Source: an uncultured Gammaproteobacteria bacterium
Lineage (GTDB): Bacteria > Pseudomonadota > Gammaproteobacteria > Pseudomonadales > Azotimanducaceae
Length of the DNA stretch: 64,000 bases
Direction of reading: 5' to 3'
Assembly (NCBI GenBank): GCA_913050215.1
Contig: CAJXBG010000002.1
Coordinates: 1 to 64,000 of the forward strand
In this document: one piece after another, positions 1 to 9,534 of the stretch
Layout of the letters: each line of letters opens with the position of its first letter
Numbering within the stretch: the stretch's first letter is position 1
The notes under the pieces: generated by a model
What the model was told of the DNA's origin: nothing
The model's database searches: none
The model's input: only the letters and a program-made list of their open reading frames with translations
Program-made: the position numbers and the translations under genes

Positions 1-347
1 AAGCCTGTTCGACCGGGTAGAAGATCATTGATGTTTGACTTCAAGGCCAATGATTTTGGTGCGGCAGCTTTAATCTCTTCCCATTCGGGTGGTGCTGGTA
101 CTTCCATTTCCCATTGGACCGGTTTCACTTGGGCGATCAGAATTTCTCCATCCATGATAGCTGCGGTACCGTCGTCTAGGCGATTCACTTGCATGTGTTT
201 ATCAAGCGGAATGGGGGAGCGGAGTGTCACCTCGACATCTCCTCGCCCGGAGGGATCAATAGTTTTTGAAAACAAACCACCAACATAACCACCATTACCG
301 GATTGAGGCGGGCCTCTGAATCTTTCTTCTACAACGACGTCTCGCAT
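1..347 (-). CDS. Hotdog-fold thioesterase-like protein (3' end cut by window edge)
   Basis: The first 115 codons of a minus-strand gene are present; the rest lies beyond the left edge. The ATG is at 347 with a possible Shine-Dalgarno AAGGGAT 13 bases upstream. The start of the protein contains FRGPPQSGNGGYVGGLF followed by a beta-rich stretch (VEVTLRSPIPLD). I recognise this opening from uncharacterised acyl-CoA thioesterase-like hotdog proteins. No catalytic residue can be assigned from the fragment. It is 158 bases downstream of a CoA-transferase gene on the same strand, so it may end a small CoA-thioester catabolic operon. The family call is from memory of the N-terminal motif and is moderate. 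Confidence 0.6.
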   Translation of the reverse strand, partial: MRDVVVEERFRGPPQSGNGGYVGGLFSKTIDPSGRGDVEVTLRSPIPLDKHMQVNRLDDGTAAIMDGEILIAQVKPVQWEMEVPAPPEWEEIKAAAPKSLALKSNINDLLPGRTG

Positions 348-505
348 GTGTGATTTTATTATCCCTTAACAAATCGTATGGAAGTCTAGCACGCAGAATC
401 AAGCAGGCCGGTTATATAAAGGAGTCTTGCCGTAGGTCATCAATACGTTTGATATGAGATTTTTATCAGGCTAATGTGCGGGCGGTTAAGACGGGGCGAG
501 CGGCA

Positions 506-1711
506 TTAAATCACACCATTTTCTTGTAGATCTGAAATTTCAGCATCGGAGAAACCCATTTCGGACAGAATTTCCAGACTATGCTCGCCGTTGTCCGGTG
601 CTTTTTTCGCACCAATTTTTTTGACACCTTCAACATTGACTGGATCATTGATAATGAGGTCAATACCGACGTCGTCATCGACAGGCGGTGCCACCATGCC
701 ATTTAGTGGCAGATGAGGATCTTGTTGAACATCAGCAAAAGTGGCCACTCTTTCAATAGGTAGTGCGTTATCTGTCCGGAGCAGTTGTAGCCATTCGTCA
801 CTTGTTTTCGTCTTAAAAATGGCTCGTAGACTGGCGGTGAGTTCTTCTGCATGAGCCATCCTTGACTCCAAAGAGGTATATCGGTCATCTCCCAAAACAT
901 CGAATGCTTCCATGGCGATCAGGAGCCGGTCAAATTCATCCTCTCCGCGGACCATATTCAGTTGTAGCCAACGACCATCTTTAGTCTCGTAAAGCGCGGA
1001 GGTCAGGCGCTGATTCGCGACGGTAGAGAAATCTGCGCGAGCAAACTGAGCTTGACTAAAACAAGAAGAAGACCAGAGCCCATTCGCCAATAGGCTTGTA
1101 TACGCCATTGAACCTTTGCCCGTGCGCTCGCGTTGCAGGAGTGCAGTGACGATGCCAGCGTAAAGCGCTACGGCGGTTGGATGGTCGCCCATGCCTGCCA
1201 ATGCCTGAACTGGTTCGGTGCTGTCTGGCCGCATTTTGTTCATTAAGCCTGATCTGTTCCAGTAGGCAACGAGGTCAAACGCTTCGTTGTCGCTGTCGGG
1301 ACCTTGCTCCCCATAGGGTGTTAGCGAAGCATAGATCATTCGAGGATTCAGATGTTTAATATCGTCGTAATTAAGCTTTAGCAGACGACGAAGCGGGAGC
1401 GGTTGATTTGAAAGATAAATGTCACACTCGGCTATGAGGCGTTTGAGAATATCCATCGCAGCCTCGGTTTTCAGATTAAGCGACAGAGATCGTTTGTTTC
1501 GCGCATCCATCGCCCAAGTGTAATTAACATCAGCGGTTGGTGTAAAAGGTAGCAGGGCATATTGTCTATAGCCATCTCCATTGACGGGTTCTTCTATCTT
1601 AATGACCTCAGCGCCTCTGTCCGCCAGCATCGTTGCGGCAACCGGACCCGCAATCCAACTGCCGACGTCAAGCACTTTTAAACCTTCAAATATCAAGGAT
1701 TCATCTGTCAT
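506..1711 (-). CDS. CaiB/BaiF family (class III) CoA-transferase
   Basis: The 401-residue protein matches the length and layout of class III CoA-transferases, which move CoA between carboxylic acids through an aspartyl-CoA thioester. Visible family marks are the N-terminal LKVLDVGSWIAGPVAATMLADRGAEVIKIE, written here in pieces (LKVLDVGSWIAGP, then GAEVIKIE), the NKRSLSLNLK segment near residue 72, and a GMGDHPTAV segment whose Asp is the likely catalytic residue, followed by RTGKG. The substrate cannot be read from sequence. It starts 17 bases after the amidohydrolase gene at 1729-3468, so the two are almost certainly co-transcribed. A second, divergent copy of the family lies at 3688-4851. 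Confidence 0.9.
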   Translation of the reverse strand: MTDESLIFEGLKVLDVGSWIAGPVAATMLADRGAEVIKIEEPVNGDGYRQYALLPFTPTADVNYTWAMDARNKRSLSLNLKTEAAMDILKRLIAECDIYLSNQPLPLRRLLKLNYDDIKHLNPRMIYASLTPYGEQGPDSDNEAFDLVAYWNRSGLMNKMRPDSTEPVQALAGMGDHPTAVALYAGIVTALLQRERTGKGSMAYTSLLANGLWSSSCFSQAQFARADFSTVANQRLTSALYETKDGRWLQLNMVRGEDEFDRLLIAMEAFDVLGDDRYTSLESRMAHAEELTASLRAIFKTKTSDEWLQLLRTDNALPIERVATFADVQQDPHLPLNGMVAPPVDDDVGIDLIINDPVNVEGVKKIGAKKAPDNGEHSLEILSEMGFSDAEISDLQENGVI

Positions 1712-1728
1712 ACGTGTCCTCTATGCCT

Positions 1729-3468
1729 CTAGCTGGCTATTTGTGCCGGTCGGTTATTAGATCTTCTGACCAGCTTGCCGGGCAGGGCACCAGTGTGTTC
1801 GCCCTTATCGAATATGACTTCCCCCGCCTTGATTGTTACGTCGTAACCCTCCGCGCGTTGCACCAAACGTCGGCCACCCATAGGTAGATCGAAAATTGCC
1901 TCTGGTCTGAAGAGCTTGAGCGCCTCGAAGTCGATAACATTGATGTCAGCGATCATACCTTCTCTGATGAGGCCTCGATCGAACATGCCAAAAGCCTCTG
2001 CGGTTTTTGATGTAAGCGCCTGAACAATGAATTCGAGTTCCATTTTCTCCCCCTTACTACGATCCCTGCCCCAATGCGTCATAATAAATGTTGGCATTCC
2101 GGCGTCTGCGATAACGCCACAATGCGCACCGCCATCACTTAAGCCGAACAGCACATTTGGATGTTCAAGCAGTCGCTTTTGTCCTTCAAGAGAGTAACCT
2201 TGATAGCCTCCCAGTGGCTGATAGAAAAGCTCTTTTCCATCATTGGCGACCAAAAGGTCGTACATCACTTCCATTGCATCAATGCCACGAATCTGAGCGA
2301 TACCCGCGATACTGTCTTCCGGGCCCGGCTCGTAGTTTGGATTTTCCCCGAGAGGAAACACTTGGCCCATCAGTGCAGTCAGATCACGCATGGGACCCGA
2401 GGTGATCATTGATTCTTCAGACAGTATCTGAGCCTTCATCTCTGGATCAAGTAATCGTGCGACTAGCGCGTCATGACTAAGTTCAGCAAGTTCTGAGCGC
2501 CAGGTTGGGTGACCAACGAAGGCATGGAAGCTCGACTGCAAGCCGTGGAGTACACCAGTTGGACGACCGGCGGCTTGAGGTCTTATTTCCCGACCCTCTT
2601 TTCGAGCCTGTTCGGCGAGTTTGTACATTTTGCCGTTCTCATAGGCAGGCGCAGTTGTTGCGATCAGGGTGACTGTGAGCCCTGTTTGCTTCTGGAATTC
2701 TGTCACCCACTCCCACTCTTTATCGTCGCCGAGATGGTCAGATACCAACTCGAATACCGCGTTGTTCATGGATTTCATGCCCATACCAAGCGCCAGCATC
2801 TCTTCGTTGCCGGAAAAGGTACCTGGCATATACTCGCCGTGAATGTCTTTGTGCAGAAGTGTTTTTGAACTTGAAAACCCGAGAGCGCCGGCTTCAACCC
2901 CTTCCCGCACCAAAGCGGCCATTTCGTCGACCTCGGCCTGTGTGGGTGCGTAATCTGTATTGCATCTTTCACCCATAACATATGCGCGTACGGCGCCATG
3001 AGGGACTTGGGTTGCCACGTCGATCGCCCTTGGCATTGCCTCCAGCGCATCAAGATATTCGGGGAAACTTTCCCACTCCCATTTGATACCTTCTGACAGA
3101 GCCGCGCCTGGTATATCCTCTACGCCTTCCATCAGCTCGATGAGAAAGTTTCTGTCTTTGGGTTTGACGGGGGCAAATCCTACGCCACAATTTCCCATCA
3201 CAACGGTAGTTACCCCGTGCCAGCTTGAGGGCGCAAGCAGCGGATCCCAGGTCGCTTGACCATCATAGTGCGTATGAATGTCTACCCATCCTGGTGTAAT
3301 CAGCTTTCCCTCGGCATCGATTTCCGAATTAGCAGATGCTGCTATGGTGGGATTATCCGCTGTGCCCAGTTTTTCGATCCTGCCATCTTTAACGGCTACA
3401 TCGCCCAAATAGCGGGGGTTACCTGAACCATCGATAATCGTGCCGTTTCGGATAATCAAGTCGTACAT
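1729..3468 (-). CDS. D-aminoacylase / N-acyl-D-amino-acid deacylase family amidohydrolase
   Basis: A 579-residue metal-dependent amidohydrolase. It opens with the classic MYDLIIRNGTIIDGSG start, the beta-sandwich LITPGWVDIHTHYDGQ segment carrying the HxH metal ligands near residues 67-69, then GVTTVVMGNCGVGFAP, which is typical of the D-aminoacylase subfamily. A late SDGGAHCG motif holds the conserved metal Asp region. The C-terminus (GMIADINVIDFEAL) closes the sandwich. These enzymes hydrolyse N-acyl-D-amino acids or related cyclic amides; the exact substrate is unknown. ATG at 3468; gene order is amidohydrolase, CoA-transferase, hotdog protein, divergent from another CoA-transferase. Confidence 0.88.
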   Translation of the reverse strand: MYDLIIRNGTIIDGSGNPRYLGDVAVKDGRIEKLGTADNPTIAASANSEIDAEGKLITPGWVDIHTHYDGQATWDPLLAPSSWHGVTTVVMGNCGVGFAPVKPKDRNFLIELMEGVEDIPGAALSEGIKWEWESFPEYLDALEAMPRAIDVATQVPHGAVRAYVMGERCNTDYAPTQAEVDEMAALVREGVEAGALGFSSSKTLLHKDIHGEYMPGTFSGNEEMLALGMGMKSMNNAVFELVSDHLGDDKEWEWVTEFQKQTGLTVTLIATTAPAYENGKMYKLAEQARKEGREIRPQAAGRPTGVLHGLQSSFHAFVGHPTWRSELAELSHDALVARLLDPEMKAQILSEESMITSGPMRDLTALMGQVFPLGENPNYEPGPEDSIAGIAQIRGIDAMEVMYDLLVANDGKELFYQPLGGYQGYSLEGQKRLLEHPNVLFGLSDGGAHCGVIADAGMPTFIMTHWGRDRSKGEKMELEFIVQALTSKTAEAFGMFDRGLIREGMIADINVIDFEALKLFRPEAIFDLPMGGRRLVQRAEGYDVTIKAGEVIFDKGEHTGALPGKLVRRSNNRPAQIAS

Positions 3469-3687
3469 TGTGCTCTCCAGTTTGTTGGACCATCAGTTTT
3501 TCTGCAGTCGATGATAATGAATGGACATTGTGAATAGCGCAAACATTTTTGCTAACGATAGTTGGTGACCGTCGCTATATTGCTCGATCTCGACATTACT
3601 CAGCGGTGGTCTCAGGTATTCAATTTGTTGTAGTCTTGTGGCGATTACCCAAGTGTTTTTCATTACCGAAATGAGTAGCGTGAAATT

Positions 3688-4851
3688 ATGAGTCAAACGA
3701 AACCGCTGGCACACCTAAAGATAATAGATTTCTCCGCTGTTTATGCCGGACCGATTTGCACCCGATTAATGTCGGACTGCGGTGCAGATGTGATTAAAAT
3801 TGAGACCCCAGGGTTGGGAGATGTCATTCGTGGACCGAAAGGTACTAGCCGAGTATTTTCCCATTTTAATGCAGGCAAAAAGAGTGTTGCCGTCGATCTA
3901 AAAACCCCCGAAGGTCAGAAAATGGCAAAGGCGTTGGTGGCAGATGCCGACGTGGTTGTAGAGAACTTCAGACCTGGCGTTATGAAGCAATTTGATCTTG
4001 ATTATGAATCTCTGTCTGCTGTAAAGCCTGATCTTGTTTATTGTTCCATATCCGGGTTCGGTCAAAAAGGCCCCTTTGCACAACGAGCTGCCTATGCACC
4101 TATTGCCCACGCGGCCGGAGGCTTTGATATCACTCATATGCGATCACAGGGCGAAGAGGAAGTTGAACCTTCGATCTGGGGCATTATGATTGCCGACATG
4201 TTGACGGGTTCGTATGCCTATGGCGCCATTCAGACTGCGTTGCTTGGACGACAACAGACAGGGAAGGGCGAATATATCGATGTCACGATGCTCGAGTCGA
4301 TGATCTCTTTGATTCCTGGGCAAATGCAGGGTGCGCAAATTGAAAATGCACCCAAAGGCGGTGGTTTTCACCCGGTTCGAACAAATGATGGTCATCTGAT
4401 GATTTGTATATTGTCCGGGAAAAACATGCAGGGGCTTTGTGAGGCGATTAACCGGCAGGATATGCTCGGGGATGCAAGGTTCAGCAGCAGTCAGCGTTTT
4501 AGACACATGAAGGAATTTGTTGCCGAAATCGAAAGTTGGTCGCTCCATTTGTCTGCGCTTGAATGCGAAGAAGCACTCAATAGATACGGTGTACCCTGCA
4601 GTGTCTACAATGCAGCAGAAGATCTGTTTGACCACCCGCAAATACTTTCCCGCAATGTTTTTACCGAACAGCAGGATGAATATGGCATGTTCAAGATTCA
4701 GAATGCGCCTTACATCTTTGCTAGTGTTGATATCTCAACCTCCAATGAATCACCCGGACTGGGCGAGCATACTGATCAGGTGCTTTCCCAGTATCTTGGA
4801 TACGGCGAGGATCAAATCTCAAGTTTGAGAGGCAGCAAGGTGGTTGCCTGA
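3688..4851 (+). CDS. CaiB/BaiF family (class III) CoA-transferase
   Basis: A 387-residue class III CoA-transferase. The N-terminus has LKIIDFSAVYAGPICTRLM and GADVIKIETPGLGD, and the middle has CSISGFGQKGP, all family marks. The likely catalytic Asp sits in IADMLTGSYAYG, followed by RQQTGKGEYIDV. It reads away from the amidohydrolase/CoA-transferase pair on the minus strand across a 219-base divergent spacer. It diverges strongly from the first copy, so it is not a recent duplicate. The stop codon lies inside an 18-base-period direct repeat (4845-4878). Substrate unknown. Confidence 0.9.
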   Translation: MSQTKPLAHLKIIDFSAVYAGPICTRLMSDCGADVIKIETPGLGDVIRGPKGTSRVFSHFNAGKKSVAVDLKTPEGQKMAKALVADADVVVENFRPGVMKQFDLDYESLSAVKPDLVYCSISGFGQKGPFAQRAAYAPIAHAAGGFDITHMRSQGEEEVEPSIWGIMIADMLTGSYAYGAIQTALLGRQQTGKGEYIDVTMLESMISLIPGQMQGAQIENAPKGGGFHPVRTNDGHLMICILSGKNMQGLCEAINRQDMLGDARFSSSQRFRHMKEFVAEIESWSLHLSALECEEALNRYGVPCSVYNAAEDLFDHPQILSRNVFTEQQDEYGMFKIQNAPYIFASVDISTSNESPGLGEHTDQVLSQYLGYGEDQISSLRGSKVVA

Positions 4852-4878
4852 AACGCCTGTGATGCCTGAAACGCCTGT
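4845..4878. repeat. 16-bp direct repeat across a stop codon, two copies
   Basis: The 16-mer TGCCTGAAACGCCTGT occurs at 4845-4860 and 4863-4878, separated by two bases. The first copy contains the TGA stop of the CoA-transferase. It looks like a slippage duplication. Confidence 0.85.
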
Positions 4879-5528
4879 AATAAATGTTGTTGTTTCCACA
4901 AAATATAGCGTCATGTTAAGAAACTAGATCTTCGGACACGCACCAATCGTCGCTGGGCGCAGGTTCATGAATCTTGGGAATCGCTAGGTTAATGGGTTAA
5001 GCACACAAGATTGCACGACGACTGAGCCAGTTCTGAGGATCAATACGAAGTTGTTAAGAAGAGGCTCATGGATCAGTGAAGGATTCACGTGAGCTATATT
5101 TATTTTCGTATATAGTGATATAAAACAATATGATATGGCGGTTATCAATAATTTAGATGAAGTTCCAATGCGTTTTATTTAGACGAATCCGAAAGTTTTG
5201 AACTAAGTTGATATAGCCAATATCCTCCGGTTGCCGGCGCTAGCATAGGTTTTGCCTCCCATTCGCCCGAATACAGATCTGAGCGTTGGCCCGAGAGACC
5301 AAAGCTCACTCGCGCGAGTCACAGCAAGTTAAGCAGCCCGCTCAGATGATTTTAGGACCCGCGCTGATTCTGCGTGATCAACAGGTGCGTTTGATCTAAG
5401 GGTGTCTGTGGCCTCTTTCAATACATACTGGCGCTGTTGGCCAAGGCGGTGCAGGCAAGTAAACAACCCCGGCTTAGCCTAGAATGCGCTGATTAGGCTC
5501 ACTCGGGCATCCGCATCTAGACAGAGCA
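4879..5528. other. Long non-coding stretch before tRNA-Leu; no gene recognised
   Basis: No convincing gene in about 650 bases. The left half (to about 5220) is AT-rich with many stops. The right half is GC-richer and contains a perfect 12-bp palindrome, ACTCGCGCGAGT, at 5308-5319. On the minus strand a 49-codon open run (5478 down to 5329) reads without a start codon. It may be debris of a former gene, but it is too short to assign and could be chance. Confidence 0.5.
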
Positions 5529-5557
5529 TTGTTTTGGCAACAAATTGCCTCTATAAT
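5529..5557 (+). promoter_or_regulatory. Sigma-70 promoter of tRNA-Leu with GC-rich discriminator
   Basis: TTGTTT at 5529-5534, a 17-base spacer and a perfect TATAAT at 5552-5557. The -10 is followed by CCGCGCCC, the GC-rich discriminator typical of stringently controlled stable-RNA promoters. The tRNA begins 43 bases downstream of the -10. The -35 is only a half match. Confidence 0.65.
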
Positions 5558-5598
5558 CCGCGCCCTTCGGTTCCCTCTGTGGAACCAAATTACATACA

Positions 5599-5684
<86 letters not shown>

Positions 5685-5733
5685 TCTATTTTGCTCGACT
5701 ATTGATGTTCGACGATAAAAACAGGTAACGGCA

Positions 5734-7116
5734 ATGCAAGTATCCCTTGAAACAACTTCTGGCTTGGAACGACGAATGCACATCACAGTGCCCTCGAATG
5801 AGTTCGAGGGTCAAGTAGAGGCCAAGCTAAAGCAAACTGCTGGTCAGGTCCGTCTTAAAGGGTTCAGACCAGGTAAAGTGCCGATGAAGGAAGTAAATCG
5901 TCGATTCGGCGCTGGTATTCGCCAAGAAGTCAGTAGCGAAATGATGGAGTCCTCGTATCGCGAAGCGATTATCAAGGAAGAGGTATCTCCGGCTGGGTCT
6001 CCTCAGATTGAAGATATAAAGATTGAGCCGGGCCAAGACCTTGAGTTTACTGCTGTCTTTGAGGTCTTTCCCGAAATTACGCTAGCAGATTTCTCTGGTA
6101 TTGAAGTCACAAAACCTGAAGCGGGTGTGACTGAAGCAGATATTGAAAAGATGATTGAAACCCTGCGTGAACAAAGGAAGGAGTTCGAAGCGGTTGATCG
6201 TGCGGCACAGAACGACGACAAACTGAACATTGATTTTGAAGGTTTCATTGACGGAGAAGCATTTGAGGGTGGCAAGGCGGAAGGCTCTGATCTAGTGATT
6301 GGCAGCGGAAGCATGATTCCTGGATTTGAAGATGGGTTGATCGGGGCTAAAACAGGTGAAGATACTGAGCTTAACGTCACTTTTCCCGAGGACTACCAGT
6401 CCAGCGATCTCGCCGGTAAAGACGCTTTGTTCAAGGTAAAGGTGAACTCCGTACTCGAAGCCAAGCTTCCGGAGCTCAATGAATCGCTGTTCGAACAGTT
6501 TGGGGTCACCGAGGGCGGTCTCGATGCCTTCAAGACCGAAGTCACCGCAAACATGGAGAAAGAGCTAAAAGCTGCGATCGCAACCAAGGTAAAGAATCAG
6601 GTGCTCGACGGACTCGCTGAGACTAATGATGTTTTGGTTCCGCAGGCTTTGATTGACTCAGAAATTGATCGCATGCGACGCGAAGCTATTCAACAGTTTG
6701 GTGGTCAGCAGCAGATAGACCCATCAATTTTGCCTGCTGAAATGTTTCAGGACCAGGCCTCAAAGCGCGTGGTGCTGGGTTTACTGGTTAACGCCATTGT
6801 CGAAGAGAAATCGCTATCTGCAGACGCTGATCTTGTGAAAGAAAAGATTACAGAAATGGCCAGCTCCTACGAAGAACCCGAGCAGGTGGTTAATTATTAC
6901 TACAGTAATGAGGAGCAGTTGAACCAGATTCAAAATCTTGTCCTCGAAGAACAGGTAATAGACACGGTTATCGCTGAAGCTGTGGTGACCACGGAAGCAA
7001 TGGGTTACGAGGAAGCAATCAAGCCCGTCCAGCCCCCAGAAGTTGAAGCTGAGGCCGACGAATCCGAATTGGATGAGGCTGAACAGGACGCCGAATCCTC
7101 AGAAAAAGAAGATTGA
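5734..7116 (+). CDS. tig: Trigger factor, ribosome-associated chaperone and peptidyl-prolyl isomerase
   Basis: A 460-residue trigger factor that binds nascent chains at the ribosome exit tunnel. The N-terminal ribosome-docking signature GFRPGKVP is at residues 43-50. An FKBP-type isomerase domain follows, with NIDFEGFIDGEAFEGG near 165-180 and GSGSMIPGFEDGL near 191-203. The helical C-terminal domain ends in a long acidic tail rich in Glu and Asp (about 435-460), making it longer than the E. coli protein (432 residues). ATG at 5734 is preceded by AGGTAACG. It heads the tig-clpP-clpX block, coupling nascent-chain folding with ClpXP proteolysis. Confidence 0.97.
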   Translation: MQVSLETTSGLERRMHITVPSNEFEGQVEAKLKQTAGQVRLKGFRPGKVPMKEVNRRFGAGIRQEVSSEMMESSYREAIIKEEVSPAGSPQIEDIKIEPGQDLEFTAVFEVFPEITLADFSGIEVTKPEAGVTEADIEKMIETLREQRKEFEAVDRAAQNDDKLNIDFEGFIDGEAFEGGKAEGSDLVIGSGSMIPGFEDGLIGAKTGEDTELNVTFPEDYQSSDLAGKDALFKVKVNSVLEAKLPELNESLFEQFGVTEGGLDAFKTEVTANMEKELKAAIATKVKNQVLDGLAETNDVLVPQALIDSEIDRMRREAIQQFGGQQQIDPSILPAEMFQDQASKRVVLGLLVNAIVEEKSLSADADLVKEKITEMASSYEEPEQVVNYYYSNEEQLNQIQNLVLEEQVIDTVIAEAVVTTEAMGYEEAIKPVQPPEVEAEADESELDEAEQDAESSEKED

Positions 7117-7138
7117 GATAAATAAGTCACCCTCAGGC

Positions 7139-7165
7139 ATTGAAACTTTGTGAAAATGTCGCAAT
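7139..7165 (+). promoter_or_regulatory. Possible sigma-32 promoter of clpP
   Basis: ATTGAA (7139-7144), a 15-base spacer and CGCAAT (7160-7165) loosely fit the heat-shock consensus CTTGAA-N13-15-CCCCAT (5/6 and 4/6). A small stem-loop, GTGGTG (7170-7175) with CACCAC (7186-7191), lies just downstream. This is weaker than the lon and clpB sites. Confidence 0.25.
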
Positions 7166-7250
7166 ATTAGTGGTGTAGTGCAAAGCACCACAGTGAATTT
7201 GAGACTTTTGGTTCTGCCAAAAGAATTTTCCAAGTATGCATGAGGTTTAA

Positions 7251-7892
7251 ATGAGCAATATTTACGATCCTACTCGTCCGGTCACCCAGGGTCTTGGCTA
7301 CGTGCCGATGGTTGTTGAACAAACGGCAAGAGGAGAGCGCTCATACGACATCTACTCTCGGCTGTTAAAAGAACGCATTATATTTATTGTCGGTCCTATC
7401 GATGATGCGGTGGCTAACATTGTCGTTGCCCAAATGCTGTTCGCAGAATCCGAGAATGCCGATAAGGACATCCAGCTGTACATTAATTCACCAGGGGGCT
7501 CCGTGACCGCCGGTCTGGCGATCTATGACACCATGCAGTTCATTAATTGCGACGTCAGCACCATGTGTATTGGTCAAGCCGCAAGTATGGGCTCTTTCCT
7601 TCTCGCTGGTGGCGCAAAGGGAAAACGCTACTGTCTACCCAACTCCCGAGTCATGATTCATCAGCCACACGGTGGTTCTCAAGGGCAGGCATCTGATATT
7701 GAGATCCAAGCAAAGGAAATTCTTTTCTTGAGAGATCGTTTAAATCAAATTCTGGCCGACCACACGGGCAAGAGCGTTGAGCAAATAGCTGCGGACACCG
7801 AGCGCGATAATTTCATGACAGCAAATGAAGCTGCTGAGTATGGGCTTGTCGATCGAGTGCAGGAGCCACGAACCGAGCTTTCATCGGTATAA
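7251..7892 (+). CDS. clpP: ATP-dependent Clp protease proteolytic subunit
   Basis: A 213-residue ClpP serine peptidase, the barrel partner of ClpX. The catalytic triad is visible: Ser112 in GQAASMGSF, His137 in VMIHQPHGG and Asp186 in ERDNFM. The [11 protein letters not shown] oxyanion-hole strand is at residues 79-89. The short N-terminal region before [14 protein letters not shown] fits a propeptide. It lies 134 bases after tig and 167 bases before clpX. Confidence 0.98.
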   Translation: MSNIYDPTRPVTQGLGYVPMVVEQTARGERSYDIYSRLLKERIIFIVGPIDDAVANIVVAQMLFAESENADKDIQLYINSPGGSVTAGLAIYDTMQFINCDVSTMCIGQAASMGSFLLAGGAKGKRYCLPNSRVMIHQPHGGSQGQASDIEIQAKEILFLRDRLNQILADHTGKSVEQIAADTERDNFMTANEAAEYGLVDRVQEPRTELSSV

Positions 7893-8059
7893 CCGATCTT
7901 GGTGCGGTTACCGTTTTAAATCGGTCAACTTTATATATAATACTTCTGTGTACGGTCCTTTGAGTGCAACGCTGTCTAAATAATTTGGAAGCAAGCCTCA
8001 TTGACACAAGCACATAGTTTCTTTGGTATGCTGAACAAAATTGAGAGTGAGGTGATGTT

Positions 8060-9340
8060 ATGTCCGACGAAAACGACGGGAATAATGGAGACGGAAAACT
8101 TCTTCATTGCAACTTCTGTGGTAAGAGTCAGCATGAAGTTCGAAAATTAATTGCAGGACCTTCTGTTTACGTCTGTGATGAGTGCGTAGAGCTTTGCAAC
8201 GACATTATCCGTGAGGAATTGCAGGAAACTGCCGAAGAAGGTGAATCTAAGAGCCTTCCAACGCCGCAGGAAATCAAAGAAATACTTGACGAGTACGTGA
8301 TAGGTCAAAAATGGGCCAAGAAGGTCCTTTCTGTAGCGGTTTATAATCATTACAAGCGTTTGAATTATAACGGTAAGAAAGACGAAGTAGAGCTACAGAA
8401 GAGTAATATCTTGCTGGTTGGACCTACGGGTGTTGGTAAAACGCTGCTTGCCGAAACACTTGCCAGATTGCTTGATGTTCCGTTTACAATCGCGGACGCG
8501 ACCACGCTGACAGAAGCCGGTTATGTCGGAGAAGACGTAGAAAATATCATTCAAAAACTGCTGCAAAAATGCGATTACGACGTAGACAAAGCACAGGTAG
8601 GTATAGTTTACATCGATGAAATCGATAAGATTTCACGAAAGTCGGATAACCCTTCGATAACCAGAGATGTCTCTGGTGAAGGTGTTCAGCAAGCGTTATT
8701 GAAACTCATAGAGGGCACGGTTGCCTCAGTTCCCCCGCAGGGTGGTCGCAAGCATCCCCAGCAAGAATTTCTTCAGGTAGACACTTCAAATATCCTGTTC
8801 ATTTGCGGCGGGGCCTTCGCTGGTTTGGATAAGGTCATTATGGACCGCTCTTCGAAAAGTGGCATTGGCTTTGGCGCAGCCGTAGAGACTGAAAGCAATA
8901 AGAAAAACTTAGGCGATACCTTACGCACGGTTGAGCCTGAAGATCTGGTCCGTTACGGTTTGATCCCTGAGTTTGTCGGTCGTTTGCCGGTAATAGCGAC
9001 GCTTGATGAGCTCGATGCTGATGCCTTGGTCCGTATTCTGAAAGAACCTAAAAACGCTTACACCAAGCAATACTCAAAGCTGTTTGAGATGGAAGACGTC
9101 GAAATAGATTTTCGGGAGGATGCACTGGTTGCGATCGCAAGCAAGGCAATGGAACGTAAAACAGGGGCGCGTGGGCTAAGGTCCATACTTGAAGCCGTGC
9201 TTTTGGAAATTATGTACGAAATTCCTTCAGAGAGCAGCGTGACTAAGGTCATTATTGATGAAAATGTCATCAATGGCGTCTCTGATCCGATTTTGATATA
9301 CGAAACTCAGGATCCGCAACAAAAAGCGTCCTCTGAGTAG
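8060..9340 (+). CDS. clpX: ATP-dependent Clp protease ATP-binding subunit ClpX
   Basis: A 426-residue AAA+ unfoldase that feeds substrates to ClpP. The N-terminal zinc-binding domain has Cys17, Cys20, Cys39 and Cys42. Walker A GPTGVGKT is at residues 121-128 and Walker B VYIDEIDK near 184-191. The ClpP-docking IGF loop is seen as SGIGFGA, and GARGLRSI is the sensor-2 motif. ATG at 8060 has GAGTGAGGTG just upstream, with the next possible start far inside. A strong terminator follows at 9394-9419. Confidence 0.98.
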   Translation: MSDENDGNNGDGKLLHCNFCGKSQHEVRKLIAGPSVYVCDECVELCNDIIREELQETAEEGESKSLPTPQEIKEILDEYVIGQKWAKKVLSVAVYNHYKRLNYNGKKDEVELQKSNILLVGPTGVGKTLLAETLARLLDVPFTIADATTLTEAGYVGEDVENIIQKLLQKCDYDVDKAQVGIVYIDEIDKISRKSDNPSITRDVSGEGVQQALLKLIEGTVASVPPQGGRKHPQQEFLQVDTSNILFICGGAFAGLDKVIMDRSSKSGIGFGAAVETESNKKNLGDTLRTVEPEDLVRYGLIPEFVGRLPVIATLDELDADALVRILKEPKNAYTKQYSKLFEMEDVEIDFREDALVAIASKAMERKTGARGLRSILEAVLLEIMYEIPSESSVTKVIIDENVINGVSDPILIYETQDPQQKASSE

Positions 9341-9393
9341 TAGGATTGGCTGACCTGTTTAGCTGATTGCTATCGGAACAGAGGAGTAGATAG

Positions 9394-9419
9394 AAAAGGG
9401 GCTCATGAGCCCCTTTTTT
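9394..9419 (+). terminator. Rho-independent terminator after clpX
   Basis: AAAAGGGGCTCATGAGCCCC forms a perfect stem followed by six T. It ends the tig-clpP-clpX unit about 55 bases after the clpX stop. The stem is preceded by four A, so it may also work on the opposite strand. Confidence 0.9.
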
Positions 9420-9508
9420 GTTTCTGAAGAAATGAAGTCAACCTTACGTTTAAAGCAAAGGTTTTATCTGTGTCCAGAGAGATTTGCGTGAGCAATCAGT
9501 AGATTTGG
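9420..9508. other. Start of the clpX-lon intergenic region, no gene
   Basis: The 341-base gap between clpX and lon (9341-9681) holds the clpX terminator, then AT-rich DNA, then the heat-shock promoter at 9509-9534. No coding frame or RNA gene was recognised. Confidence 0.5.
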
Positions 9509-9534
9509 CTTGATATTTAATGAAAGTGCCCAAT
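9509..9534 (+). promoter_or_regulatory. Sigma-32 (heat-shock) promoter of lon
   Basis: CTTGAT at 9509-9514, a 14-base spacer, and CCCAAT at 9529-9534 match the sigma-32 consensus CTTGAA-N13-15-CCCCAT at 5/6 in both boxes. The lon ATG is about 147 bases downstream. The clpB promoter in this window has the same CTTGAT box and the same spacing. In E. coli, lon is a known sigma-32 regulon member. Confidence 0.65.

Noticed and set aside
3493-3714. 73-codon minus-strand frame between the D-aminoacylase and the second CoA-transferase
   Set aside because: It overlaps the start of the CoA-transferase, has no clear ribosome site and no recognisable motif.
8001-8032. TTGACA and TATGCT as a promoter for clpX
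   Set aside because: The spacer is 20 bases, too long for a confident sigma-70 call.
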